Source: an uncultured Clostridium sp. (GTDB lineage Bacteria; Bacillota; Clostridia; TANB77; CAG-508). From it: a stretch of DNA of 13,348 bases. The stretch covers positions 1 through 13,348 of the forward strand of contig USFC01000043.1 of assembly GCA_900553865.1 (NCBI GenBank). The letters are read 5' to 3'. The translations under genes and the position numbers were made by a program. Positions 1-7,557 of this stretch are shown piece by piece; positions within the stretch are counted from its first letter, which is position 1; each line of letters opens with the position of its first letter. The notes beneath the pieces are model-generated. The model ran no database searches, had not been told where the DNA came from, and worked only from the letters and a program-made list of their open reading frames with translations.

Positions 1-754
1 CCACTGACATATTTGTTAAATCTTTTAAATTATTCATTTCTTCTTCGTTTAAATAATTTTTTGCAATAATCACATCATATTTATATATTAAACCATCAGG
101 AGAATTTTTCCAATTAGTTAGTCCCATATGTTCTTTATCTGAGTTTGCTCTACTATATATTAATTCGGCTGCAGTATGTCCGCTTATAGCATAATGCAAC
201 TTATTTTGAACAATTTTAAAGAAAGCATACGCTTCTTCTGACTTCGGATTATAATCAGTTGCTGTAGCAATAAATAAATCAGTGATTTTTTGGTATGCCA
301 TTCTTTCGCTAACTCTAATTGTTTTGATACGTTCTAATAATTCATCAAAATATTTCGTATCATATTTATTTCCATTTATAAAACGTTCATCATTTAATGC
401 AAAACCCTTTGTCATATATTCTTTTAATATTTTTGTAGCCCATATTCTAAATTCTGTTGCTTTTTTCGAATTAACTCTATAACCCACGGCAATTATGGCA
501 TCTAAACTATAAATAGTTGTATTATAGTTTTTTCCGTCATCGGCAGTTAACGAGCATTTCTCGGTAACTGATTTTTTCTCTAACTCTTTGTCTTCAAATA
601 TATGTTTCAAGTGTAAACTTATGTTATCTGTAGAACATTCAAAAACTTTTGACATTCCTTTTTGTGATAACCATAAAGTTTCATCTTTATAAATAGCATC
701 TACTATAATATTTCCTTCACTATTTTTATATATAATTAATTTATTATCTTCCAT
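1..754 (-). CDS. RhuM family protein, C-terminus cut by window edge
   Basis: RhuM-family protein, 251 codons visible and still open at the window edge; family members are usually about 330 residues, so roughly a quarter is missing. The hallmark block lies at residues 82-122 (YSLDAIIAVGYRVNS, then FRIWAT, then KEYMTKGFALND). The N-terminal ~75 residues (TLWLSQKGMSKVFECS, then HLKHIFEDKEL) look like the DNA-binding-like head common in these proteins. The ATG at 754 is preceded by AAGGAGATTATTG, a good ribosome binding site. RhuM was named from a Salmonella pathogenicity island, but its biochemical role is unsettled; homologues are scattered in prophages and beside restriction or toxin-like genes. 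It lies directly downstream of a decayed rbgA start, which fits a horizontally acquired gene. Family call is firm; function is unknown. Confidence 0.9.
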   Translation of the reverse strand, partial: MEDNKLIIYKNSEGNIIVDAIYKDETLWLSQKGMSKVFECSTDNISLHLKHIFEDKELEKKSVTEKCSLTADDGKNYNTTIYSLDAIIAVGYRVNSKKATEFRIWATKILKEYMTKGFALNDERFINGNKYDTKYFDELLERIKTIRVSERMAYQKITDLFIATATDYNPKSEEAYAFFKIVQNKLHYAISGHTAAELIYSRANSDKEHMGLTNWKNSPDGLIYKYDVIIAKNYLNEEEMNNLKDLTNMSV

Positions 755-905
755 CAATAATCTCCTTTCCTTTAGTTTTTCATAATTCCTACACTTATCA
801 ATTTAAATTAAAATTTTATTAAAAAATGTTCCAAAATGTAAAAAGCATTTAGTAAAATTTCTTTTATTTTCAAGGATTTAATAGTGTTTTTTCATAACTC
901 CCCAC
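755..905. other. AT-rich spacer between RhuM gene and rbgA remnant
   Basis: About 150 bases without a convincing gene. On the minus strand it carries the RhuM ribosome binding site and only weak promoter-like matches (TTGGAA at about 823-828, with no good -10 element at 17 bases). Just past the rbgA remnant, GGAGTTATGAAAAAACAC could be the degraded continuation of the RbgA PGHMKKT region, but several frame changes would be needed. I see no terminator hairpin here. Confidence 0.4.
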
Positions 906-996
906 TTACCAGTTGATACTCGTTGATGGTAAACTTTTTGTATCTTCGTCCATTTTTCTATTTTTTTCTCATTTCTCTTTTTTGATGCATATCCAT
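906..996 (-). pseudogene. rbgA: Remnant of the 5' end of rbgA (ribosome biogenesis GTPase)
   Basis: Directly behind hpt, 21 bases after its stop, AAGGAAG precedes an ATG at 996. It opens MDMHQKREMRKK and hits a stop. One base out of frame, from 953, the reading continues as MDEDTKSLPSTSINW and stops at 906. A basic head followed by a linker and the invariant INW (then Y/F-PGHM) is how clostridial RbgA/YlqF GTPases begin. The next codons no longer encode PGHM, and none of the GTPase motifs follow before the RhuM gene. The reading is therefore a truncated, frameshifted start of rbgA. RbgA matures the 50S subunit and is normally important, so an intact copy should exist elsewhere. Support is a short peptide match plus position, so a chance small ORF cannot be excluded. 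Confidence 0.5.
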
Positions 997-1017
997 TTTA
1001 ATCACTTCCTTTTCTCT

Positions 1018-1530
1018 TTATTTATATGCAATATATGGAATATTTCTATTAAATCCTTCTTCATCATCAAAACCATAACCTATTATAAATTTATCTGGAA
1101 CTTCAAATCCTAAATAATCTATATTTACTTCAAATTCTCTTCTACTTGGTTTGCTTAAAAGACTACACACTTTTATACTTTTTGGTTCTTTTTCCTTTAA
1201 ATGTTCTAACAAATATTTCATACTTCTTCCTGTATCTACTATGTCCTCTATTATTAAAACTTCTTTACCTACTATTTTTTCTTTATCAACATCTAAATAT
1301 TTTTTTATTTTTCCTGTGCTTTTTGTTCCTTCATAGCTTGATATTTTTATAAATTCTATTTTCATTTTTGTTTTCATTTTTAAAGTTAAATCTACTGCAA
1401 AAAATGCTGCTCCATTTAATACACATATTGCTACTATTTCTTTGCCTTTATATTCTTCATCTATTTGTTTTGCTAGTTCTTCTATTCTTTTATTTAATTT
1501 TTCTATTCCTATTAACTCCTTTAATTCCAT
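1018..1530 (-). CDS. hpt: Hypoxanthine(-guanine) phosphoribosyltransferase
   Basis: Purine salvage enzyme that transfers phosphoribose from PRPP to hypoxanthine or guanine, giving IMP or GMP, in the cytoplasm. The 170 residues match the usual Hpt length. Visible motifs are the pyrophosphate loop VLNGA (residues 37-41), the flexible catalytic loop SYEGTKSTG (65-73), the PRPP-binding VLIIEDIVDTGRS (91-103) with its acidic pair, and the C-terminal base-binding region GFEVPDKFIIGYGFD (141-155). The start is the ATG at 1530, because GGAGGG lies just upstream; a longer reading from GTG at 1542 would place that ribosome binding site inside the gene. The rbgA remnant follows after 21 bases, suggesting an original hpt-rbgA transcription unit. 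Confidence 0.95.
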   Translation of the reverse strand: MELKELIGIEKLNKRIEELAKQIDEEYKGKEIVAICVLNGAAFFAVDLTLKMKTKMKIEFIKISSYEGTKSTGKIKKYLDVDKEKIVGKEVLIIEDIVDTGRSMKYLLEHLKEKEPKSIKVCSLLSKPSRREFEVNIDYLGFEVPDKFIIGYGFDDEEGFNRNIPYIAYK

Positions 1531-1738
1531 ATATCCCTCCACTATAGAAATTAACTTTATGAAAAAAGCTTTTAAATACTTTTCATAATTTTACTTCATA
1601 AAATTTGATGTATTAACAAATACGAGGCATGAAAAGCTTTTTAAAATGCCTAAAAATACTAATCATACCTCTTTTGTTCTACTATAGGAATGTTTTAAGA
1701 GTTTTCCCATAATAGAGCAATTCTCTCTAACTATTCCT
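1531..1738 (-). other. hpt leader / intergenic region with hairpins
   Basis: About 200 bases between the membrane-protein gene and hpt. On the minus strand there are nested inverted repeats: AGGAAT against ATTCCT near 1687-1737, and AGGCAT against ATGCCT at about 1624-1651 enclosing AAAAGCTTTT. Neither is followed by a clean T-run, so they could be weak terminators for the upstream gene or leader structure. I recognise no purine, T-box or other riboswitch consensus here. Confidence 0.3.
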
Positions 1739-2215
1739 TTATAATGTTCTATAATTATTTTTATCTGCTCTTTCATCCAATTTTCTATCATATTGTTCGT
1801 TTTTATAAAACCAATCTGTTTCTTTGTTTATTGGATTTTTAGTTCTTGTTTTGTCTAATAATATATCAAATATTGCAGCTATTGGAAGTGCTATTGCAAC
1901 TAATGCTATAAATATATTCATGTATGCTTCTGCTCCAAGTGTTTCACCTTTTATTACTGGTGTTATTCCTTCTATTAATCCACTTCCAAAATAATAACCA
2001 TATGCTACTAAATATGCAACTGCTGCCCATAATTTTCTTTTAAATATGAATGGAATAAGTGCCAATACTACAAATAATAATATAACTTCTATGTTGTTAT
2101 CTATTGGTTTAAATACAAAATCTATATCCATTGTTCCTGTTATTGCTATTATAAGCCTTAATATCCAAAACATTATTATAAACATTGTTATTAGCCAACT
2201 ACTTAAATTTTTCAT
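1739..2215 (-). CDS. Four-TM membrane protein of unknown function
   Basis: I do not recognise a family. The 158 residues contain four hydrophobic segments at about 7-27, 42-58, 61-81 and 96-120, followed by a charged ~38-residue tail that is probably cytoplasmic and contains ETDWFYKNEQYDRKLDERAD. There is no signal peptidase site and no visible catalytic motif. The ATG at 2215 is preceded by AAAGGAGAAAGCAA, a strong ribosome binding site. It lies just downstream of a terminator hairpin that closes the ireB-ruvX-DUF1292 unit, so expression would need read-through or a promoter I cannot see in the short gap. Codon use matches the neighbours. Confidence 0.8.
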   Translation of the reverse strand: MKNLSSWLITMFIIMFWILRLIIAITGTMDIDFVFKPIDNNIEVILLFVVLALIPFIFKRKLWAAVAYLVAYGYYFGSGLIEGITPVIKGETLGAEAYMNIFIALVAIALPIAAIFDILLDKTRTKNPINKETDWFYKNEQYDRKLDERADKNNYRTL

Positions 2216-2245
2216 TTGCTTTCTCCTTTTATTTTTCTCATAATA

Positions 2246-2280
2246 TAATAAAAGAGGCTAGAATTATTAGTTCCAACCTC
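2246..2280 (-). terminator. Intrinsic terminator after the DUF1292 gene
   Basis: In minus-strand RNA, GAGGUUGGAA pairs with UUCUAGCCUC (eight Watson-Crick pairs and two G-U) around a 7-base loop, followed by UUUUAUUAUAUUA. It sits 8 bases beyond the DUF1292 stop codon. The wobble pairs form only in minus-strand RNA, which supports action in this direction. Confidence 0.75.
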
Positions 2281-2287
2281 CTGCCTT

Positions 2288-2611
2288 TTATTCTTCTTCA
2301 TCATCTATGAAGTTAAATTCGTCTTTAAATTTTTCCTTGAAGATTTCGAATACTTTATTTAATATGTCATCATCATCAACGCTTACATAAGATTCTTCTT
2401 CTTCTGATTCTGTATCTTCAACTCTTAGAATTACTACTTCTCCTTCTGCATCTTCATCTTCTTCTACTGGAAGTAATACAATGTATTCTTCTCCATCTAA
2501 TTCTATTAAATCTAAAAATTCAAAAGGTACTTCCTCTCCATTTTCATCATTTAATATTATAATGTTATCTTCTAATCCTTCCTCTGGGATATTGTTTTCG
2601 TTTTCGTCCAT
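2288..2611 (-). CDS. DUF1292 family acidic protein (YrzB-like)
   Basis: Small, strongly acidic protein of 107 residues. The core matches DUF1292: NIIILNDENGEEVPFEFLD, then ELDGEEYIVLLP, then a stretch of Asp/Glu, then GEVVILRVED. The tail EIFKEKFKDEFNFIDDEEE is also typical. The molecular role of the family is unknown. The start is the ATG at 2611, because AAAGGAG lies six bases upstream; an ATG at 2629 would put that site inside the gene. It is the third member of the conserved Firmicutes set ireB-ruvX-DUF1292, here 114 bases after ruvX and closed by a terminator. Confidence 0.9.
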   Translation of the reverse strand: MDENENNIPEEGLEDNIIILNDENGEEVPFEFLDLIELDGEEYIVLLPVEEDEDAEGEVVILRVEDTESEEEESYVSVDDDDILNKVFEIFKEKFKDEFNFIDDEEE

Positions 2612-2725
2612 TTTTATTTCTCCTTTCATTTTTTATACTAAATTGCTTTTACAATTTTAATATTTTTTTTAGTATTTGTAATTTTGTTTATCATATACTA
2701 TTTTTTGTTTTTTAGCAATACATGT

Positions 2726-3148
2726 TTATGAATTTTCACATTTTTTCATGTAAGTTTCTAAAATATATACTGCTGATATTGTATCTACTATATTTCTTTT
2801 TTTATTTTTATTAACATTTAAGAAATTCATTGTCTTATGCGCTGCCACAGTTGTAAGTCTTTCGTCTATTGTTTCTATTTTTATTTTTGGAAACCTACAT
2901 CTACACTTATGTATAAATTTTTCTGTTACTTCCACTCTTTCAGTTTTAGTTCCATTCATGTTTATTGGCATTCCAATAACAAATGTGTCTATTTCATACT
3001 GTGTCAAAAGTTCTTCTAATCTTTTTAGTACTATTTTATCATTTCCTTGGTGATGTATTGTTTCTAAGCCTTGAACTGTAATATTTAATGCATCTGTTAT
3101 CGCTATTCCAACTCTAGCATCTCCATAATCTATTCCAAGTTTTCTCAT
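2726..3148 (-). CDS. ruvX: RuvX/YqgF family putative Holliday junction resolvase / pre-16S rRNA nuclease
   Basis: RNase H-fold nuclease-like protein. Family members have been linked both to Holliday junction resolution and to 16S rRNA 5'-end maturation. The 140 residues are the usual length. Visible motifs are GIDYGDARVGIA (residues 5-16, with the first catalytic Asp at 7), VIGMPINMNGT (57-67), the IDERLTT acidic motif (94-100) and the C-terminal Asp in NIVDTISAVYIL (119-130). The core acidic residues are present, so it should be active. It starts 4 bases after the ireB stop, with GGAAG inside the end of ireB, which suggests translational coupling. Confidence 0.95.
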   Translation of the reverse strand: MRKLGIDYGDARVGIAITDALNITVQGLETIHHQGNDKIVLKRLEELLTQYEIDTFVIGMPINMNGTKTERVEVTEKFIHKCRCRFPKIKIETIDERLTTVAAHKTMNFLNVNKNKKRNIVDTISAVYILETYMKKCENS

Positions 3149-3152
3149 GTTA

Positions 3153-3407
3153 TTAGTCTTCCATTCCTATATAGTTTTTTACCATTTTTTCTAATAATTC
3201 ATCTCTTTCTACTTGACGAATTAAATTTCTTGCACCTTTATGGCTTGTAATATATGTTGGGTCACCAGACAAAATGTAACCAACTATTTGATTTACAGGA
3301 TTGTAACCTTTCTGCGCTAATGCTTCATATACCTCTTTTAAAATTTCTTTGCTTTCTTGCTTTTCTTCTTTTGGCACTTTAAAGCACATAGTTTCATCGT
3401 TTGACAT
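3153..3407 (-). CDS. ireB: IreB family regulatory phosphoprotein (UPF0297/DUF965)
   Basis: Small cytoplasmic protein of 84 residues. In Enterococcus faecalis, IreB is phosphorylated by the PASTA kinase IreK and lowers cephalosporin resistance; that role is known there and inferred here. The core [20 protein letters not shown] (residues 33-52) and the following [12 protein letters not shown] are nearly invariant in the family. The N-terminal DET retains a threonine at position 6, in the region where E. faecalis IreB is phosphorylated. GGGAGGT precedes the ATG. It sits 15 bases behind the degenerate GGDEF gene and 4 bases before ruvX. Confidence 0.95.
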   Translation of the reverse strand: MSNDETMCFKVPKEEKQESKEILKEVYEALAQKGYNPVNQIVGYILSGDPTYITSHKGARNLIRQVERDELLEKMVKNYIGMED

Positions 3408-3422
3408 ATATATTTTACCTCC

Positions 3423-4520
3423 CTATATATAATTTATTTGACTTTCATCTTCTTTGGCTGTATCTATATATTCTTCTAGCTTTTTAGTAGTTCCTTCTAA
3501 AGCTGTTCCTTTATAATATGTTGTAACTGCTATGTTTATTTTTGGGTTAACTTTTTGTGGTTCTTCATCTTCATATACATCTTCTTCTGGTTGTTCTATT
3601 TGTAAACTTTCCACGTTTTTCTTTATATCTTTCATAAATTCTGTAATTCCTTCTACATCTATTCCGCTAAAGGCTATTACAAATTTTGGTCCCATATATC
3701 TAACAAAAACATATTCTGAAGCAATATTTTTTCTTATCATATCACAAACTTTTATAATTACTTCATTTCCTGTATGTCTGCCATATTTTTCATTTATATC
3801 CATAATGTTTATTATTTTTAGCATACATATAGCTGACGTATCATATTGATCTATTTTTCTTTTTCCTTCTCCATATAAGTATTCTTCTGATTTCAATTTT
3901 GTAAACTCGTCTTCTCTAACTATGTTTTCTATTACATCTTGCTTGTCCAATGTTTTTACTACTGAAACTATATTGTTTTTTACAACTTCTAATATTGTTG
4001 TATCTATTTTATCAAAGTCATGAGGAAGTCCACTTTCTATAATCCAATATCCTATATAGATATTGTCTATATATAATGGAAAAAACATTGCTGATTTTGC
4101 TCTTCCAAACTCTAATTTTTGGTATGGCAATCTTTCTCCATCATTTTCTACTGTAATATATTTAGGAGTTGCTGTTTGAATACTATCCTTAAATATTTCT
4201 TCTGAATGTAAATTTTTTAAAGTATCCCAATGTTTGCTATCCACATTTGTTGCTTTTATAATGTATTCTGCCCCATTATACACAACTATTGTAGAATATT
4301 TTATATCATACTTTTCTATTAATATATCATTTATTTTTTTTATTTTTTCATCTGCTGTTTTTTCTTCACTAATAGTGTCCATAAATTCCTGTAATACATT
4401 TAAGCTAACTATTTTTTGATTTAAATTGCTAAATGTATCTATTTTTTTATGAACTGACATATTGTATAACATTAAGAATACAATTGTTACAACTAATAGT
4501 ATAATTATAGCTATTGTCAC
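3423..4520 (-). CDS. Membrane-anchored GAF protein with degenerate GGDEF domain
   Basis: A 365-residue protein with one N-terminal TM segment (2-20), a short linker, a GAF-like domain (about 45-190) and a C-terminal GGDEF-fold domain (about 200-355). The GGDEF fold is recognised from AICMLKIINIMDINEKYG and RYMGPKFVIAFSG. The signature itself is replaced by MGPKF (276-280), and the usual metal-binding Asp of the MLDID stretch is Lys (235). It is therefore unlikely to make c-di-GMP and may act as a ligand-binding or protein-binding domain. An acidic insert (about 310-322) interrupts the domain. The start is GTG at 4520, with GGAGGT seven bases upstream; ATG at 4535 overlaps that site and lacks its own. 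It lies between the CpaE-like gene and ireB in one operon. Confidence 0.85.
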   Translation of the reverse strand: MTIAIIILLVVTIVFLMLYNMSVHKKIDTFSNLNQKIVSLNVLQEFMDTISEEKTADEKIKKINDILIEKYDIKYSTIVVYNGAEYIIKATNVDSKHWDTLKNLHSEEIFKDSIQTATPKYITVENDGERLPYQKLEFGRAKSAMFFPLYIDNIYIGYWIIESGLPHDFDKIDTTILEVVKNNIVSVVKTLDKQDVIENIVREDEFTKLKSEEYLYGEGKRKIDQYDTSAICMLKIINIMDINEKYGRHTGNEVIIKVCDMIRKNIASEYVFVRYMGPKFVIAFSGIDVEGITEFMKDIKKNVESLQIEQPEEDVYEDEEPQKVNPKINIAVTTYYKGTALEGTTKKLEEYIDTAKEDESQINYI

Positions 4521-4544
4521 GTTTCGCACCTCCATTTTTTGCTT

Positions 4545-6944
4545 CTAATAATTTCGTTTCATTTTATCTAAAGTAGAATTCATATCGTTTGAAAAAACGT
4601 TTCCGCTTGCATATTTGTTGTATTTTGGGTTATTATATTTTGCTTTATTGCTATTTTTAGAACTTCCTATTACTGGATATACCATATTTGCTAATTTATT
4701 TAATGCATTCATAAATTCTTTTGAATATCCATTTAAAGAAACTTCACAATTTATTAAGCATGCTAGATATTTTGCATATCCTTGAATATCGAAAGGTATT
4801 AAGCAATATTGTATAGTTTCCCTATTAAATAGTTCTGTCATAAATGACATTGCTGGGTCATTATACATTGACATTCCACCTATTATTGCTTTTTCTGACA
4901 CTCCCTTTACTCGTGTATATTTATTTATAACAGCTCTTAATTTTTCTGGCTCTAATATTCCTTTTGCTTTTAGCTCCCTTAAATATGCTGTTAATGGCTG
5001 TATTGTAAGAACATCCATTGTTTGTACTAAATATATTTCGCTAGCTTCTTTTAAATATCCATATTGTGTAGTAAAGTCACAGTCTAATAATATTAAAGAA
5101 TAATTTTTTACAAGTGTTTCTAGTACTTCTCCATAATTATTTAGTTCTTCACTTTCCCCTGGTAATGAAGTATACACATCTAAATTGTTATTTACTTTTA
5201 TTCCTTCTGCAATTCCTCTACTTAAACTTTCTGGACAATTATATGCTATTTTTCTTAATTCTTCTTCATTTTTTGTATAAATATAATATGAATTTCTATT
5301 TTCTGTTAAGTCTAATATTGCTGTTTTTATACCTTGCTTAGATAACATTTCTGCTAAGTTGTTTATTAAAAAAGATGTTCCATTTTTGGTTGTTCCTACA
5401 AATGCTACTATTTTTTTATCTTTTGTTAGTAAATTTTGTATGTTTATGTTTGTTTGTGCATAATTTTCTAAATGTGATTCATTTGTTCTTTGGTTATACA
5501 TATTTTGCGCATAGCTTGTAGTATTATAGTTACTTATTTCTTCTCTTCTTGGCTCTTCTTTACTTTCTATTTCGTCTTCATTGTATTCTTCATCTTCTTC
5601 AACATCCCAGCCCGGTAAAATCTCATCTTCTGGCTGTTCTTCTATATATTTTTCTTCTTCTTGCTCTTCTTTTCCCATTACGTCATCATCAAAAATTGGA
5701 TTTTCATCGTCAAAACCTGGTAGTAGTTCATCTTCAAATCCTGGTAGAATTGTATCTTCATCTTCGCTTTCTTCACTATCTACAGTTTCTTCTAATCCCG
5801 GTAACAACATTTCTTCATTTTCAGCATTTACTTCTTCTGGTTCTGGATTTTTTCTTGGTCTACCTCTTCTTTTTTTAACTTCTTCTGTTTTTTCTTCTGC
5901 CTCTTGTACAATATTAGTCTTTTCTTCGTTTTCTTCTATATTTGTTTCTTCTACTTGAACTTTTTTAGGCCTACCTCTTCTCTTTTTTACTTCCTGAGTT
6001 TGTTTTTTTTGTATTTCTTCTGGCTTGATTTCTTCTTTTATTTCAGCTGTTTTTTCTGGCTCTTCAACTTTTTGAACTTTCCTTATTGTACTTGCACTTG
6101 GAATAATTACAGGCTTTGTTAATTTCTTTTCTCCACTTGGAATTGATTCTACTTTTATTCCATCATTGCTAACAGTTTTACTTACATTATTTTTTAATTT
6201 TGTTTTATTTTTGCTTTGATATTGTCCATATTTTTGAGTAGCTGGCTTTTCATATGATGTAAGTTGTTGGTACCTTGGACTATTAGCTTCCAATACTGCT
6301 TTTACATTTATAGGTAAAAATTTTATAATTAATTTTAATTGCTTATCTGTATATTGTGAAGCTATACTATCGAAACTTTCTACATATCTTTCTTCATTTC
6401 TGCCTAAACGTTTATAATGTGTTAATATACTTTGAATTTCTGCTTCACTAACATTTGCATCATTTTCTGGCTCATATGATACTTCGCTTGCGTCTATTTT
6501 ATAGTAAACTTTTGCTTCTTTTTTTGTACGTGGCTTTCTAATTAATTTGCACACTTCATCAATGCTTCTATCTTGTCCAATTAAAGTACTGTATACACCT
6601 ATTCCAAATAATTTTACTAGTATATTATCTGTTTTTGTACGTCTATCTAACGCAACTAATATAATTGGAATATCTTCTCCAGAAGAGTTAGAAGCTTCAT
6701 CTGAAATGCTATCTAATTTTTCAAAAATAAAATTATCTATTGTTTCATAATTGTTATTTGTAAATGGCTCTAAATCTTCACTTATAACTATACGGTCATA
6801 AGTTTTGTCTTTTTCTAATTCTTTAATAATTGCATTATAATAATATACATTTTTGCTTATTATTATTTCTTTATACATTTGTTGATATTTCCTAACAATT
6901 GCTTCTGAAATAGATTCGTTGCTTACAGCAAATAAAACTTTCAT
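4545..6944 (-). CDS. CpaE/ParA-like ATPase with receiver-like head, AT-hook-like motifs and LPG repeats
   Basis: A 799-residue multi-part protein. Residues 1-137 resemble the receiver-like head of CpaE proteins (alternating beta/alpha with IPIILVALD at 92-100). Residues 168-225 are a helical segment. Residues 230-500 are a charged low-complexity linker with two AT-hook-like blocks (KKRRGRPKK and KKRRGRPRK, about 320-328 and 357-365) and four acidic LPG motifs (LPGLEE, LPGFED, LPGFDD, LPGWDV; 381-449). Residues 510-757 are a ParA/MinD-type ATPase: the P-loop is the deviant GTTKNGTS (517-524), Walker B is LILLDCD (617-623), and the second Asp of the LDxD motif is replaced (LDLTEN). Known relatives position pilus or secretion machinery; ATP binding is uncertain because the P-loop lacks the usual KGGxGKT. 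It starts 3 bases after the upstream gene, with GGAGGGG inside that gene's end. Confidence 0.75.
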   Translation of the reverse strand: MKVLFAVSNESISEAIVRKYQQMYKEIIISKNVYYYNAIIKELEKDKTYDRIVISEDLEPFTNNNYETIDNFIFEKLDSISDEASNSSGEDIPIILVALDRRTKTDNILVKLFGIGVYSTLIGQDRSIDEVCKLIRKPRTKKEAKVYYKIDASEVSYEPENDANVSEAEIQSILTHYKRLGRNEERYVESFDSIASQYTDKQLKLIIKFLPINVKAVLEANSPRYQQLTSYEKPATQKYGQYQSKNKTKLKNNVSKTVSNDGIKVESIPSGEKKLTKPVIIPSASTIRKVQKVEEPEKTAEIKEEIKPEEIQKKQTQEVKKRRGRPKKVQVEETNIEENEEKTNIVQEAEEKTEEVKKRRGRPRKNPEPEEVNAENEEMLLPGLEETVDSEESEDEDTILPGFEDELLPGFDDENPIFDDDVMGKEEQEEEKYIEEQPEDEILPGWDVEEDEEYNEDEIESKEEPRREEISNYNTTSYAQNMYNQRTNESHLENYAQTNINIQNLLTKDKKIVAFVGTTKNGTSFLINNLAEMLSKQGIKTAILDLTENRNSYYIYTKNEEELRKIAYNCPESLSRGIAEGIKVNNNLDVYTSLPGESEELNNYGEVLETLVKNYSLILLDCDFTTQYGYLKEASEIYLVQTMDVLTIQPLTAYLRELKAKGILEPEKLRAVINKYTRVKGVSEKAIIGGMSMYNDPAMSFMTELFNRETIQYCLIPFDIQGYAKYLACLINCEVSLNGYSKEFMNALNKLANMVYPVIGSSKNSNKAKYNNPKYNKYASGNVFSNDMNSTLDKMKRNY

Positions 6945-6947
6945 TTA

Positions 6948-7388
6948 TTAACCCCTCCAACCTTTTACTACAATTGCAAATATTAGTGGCAATACTTGTG
7001 CTATAACAAATATTGTAATAATTGAAATCATTATAGTAAAACCTTTATCTCTTGTGTCTAATTTACGAATACCTAATACATATTGGTATATCGCACTTAT
7101 TGCTATTCCTAAAAAACAAAATGGAATACTATATACTTGTACCCTACTTAATATGTATGCTGTTAATCCATATGTTTCTGAACCATATGCTACTTTATAG
7201 TCTTCTAATGTTTTTTTCTCTTTGTTTTTTATTTCTACTAGCTGGCTCATCGTTTCGCTTTGTACTATTGTATTTTCTGCTTCATTTGTAGTTCTTGCTG
7301 TTTTTGTAGTAACTACGTTTGCTCCATATACTGTAGCAGTAGAAAATATACATATAATAACAGCAAAAACTATAGTTAATTTTTTCAT
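6948..7388 (-). CDS. Small secreted/membrane protein with signal peptide and two TM segments (VirB2/TrbC-like layout)
   Basis: A 146-residue protein whose family I cannot assign with certainty. It has a signal peptide (1-22, ending VYGA), a polar region of about 60 residues, and two hydrophobic helices (about 84-108 and 117-141) separated by GIRKLDTRDKG. It ends in KGWRG. This layout is like VirB2/TrbC pilin-type subunits, but many unrelated small membrane proteins share it. The ATG at 7388 follows AAGGGG. It is the first gene of the operon running to DUF1292 and has a plausible sigma-A promoter at 7453-7481. The overlap of its stop region with the ribosome binding site of the CpaE-like gene suggests the two work together. 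Confidence 0.7.
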   Translation of the reverse strand: MKKLTIVFAVIICIFSTATVYGANVVTTKTARTTNEAENTIVQSETMSQLVEIKNKEKKTLEDYKVAYGSETYGLTAYILSRVQVYSIPFCFLGIAISAIYQYVLGIRKLDTRDKGFTIMISIITIFVIAQVLPLIFAIVVKGWRG

Positions 7389-7452
7389 TTATATTTTCCC
7401 CTTTCTGGTATTTCATATTTTTTACTTCTTTGACACGAATTATACTTATATA

Positions 7453-7481
7453 ATAATACAATATTATCCGAAAAATAGCAA
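7453..7481 (-). promoter_or_regulatory. Candidate sigma-A promoter of the 7388-to-2288 operon
   Basis: On the minus strand, TTGCTA (7476-7481), a 17-base spacer and TATTAT (7453-7458) lie 65 bases before the first start codon, downstream of the sigK terminator. In sequence this AT-rich, chance matches are common. Confidence 0.45.
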
Positions 7482-7557
7482 GAAAATGTTGATATTTTTT
7501 CAAATTCTTTTACGGAATTTACTGTTTTACAGCTTTTTTATCCCTTTATACGTAAAT

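Noticed and set aside
1531..1738. Purine riboswitch or T-box upstream of hpt
   Set aside because: None of the conserved core bases of either class could be found; only generic AT-rich inverted repeats are present.
5560..6010. Tandem DNA repeat in the CpaE-like gene
   Set aside because: The Glu/Asp-rich codons give a repetitive look, but the DNA does not repeat in register; only the short protein motifs (RGRP, LPG) recur.
7282..7503. 73-codon minus-strand ORF overlapping the start of the 146-aa gene
   Set aside because: It covers the promoter and overlaps a better-supported gene in another frame; it lacks its own ribosome binding site.
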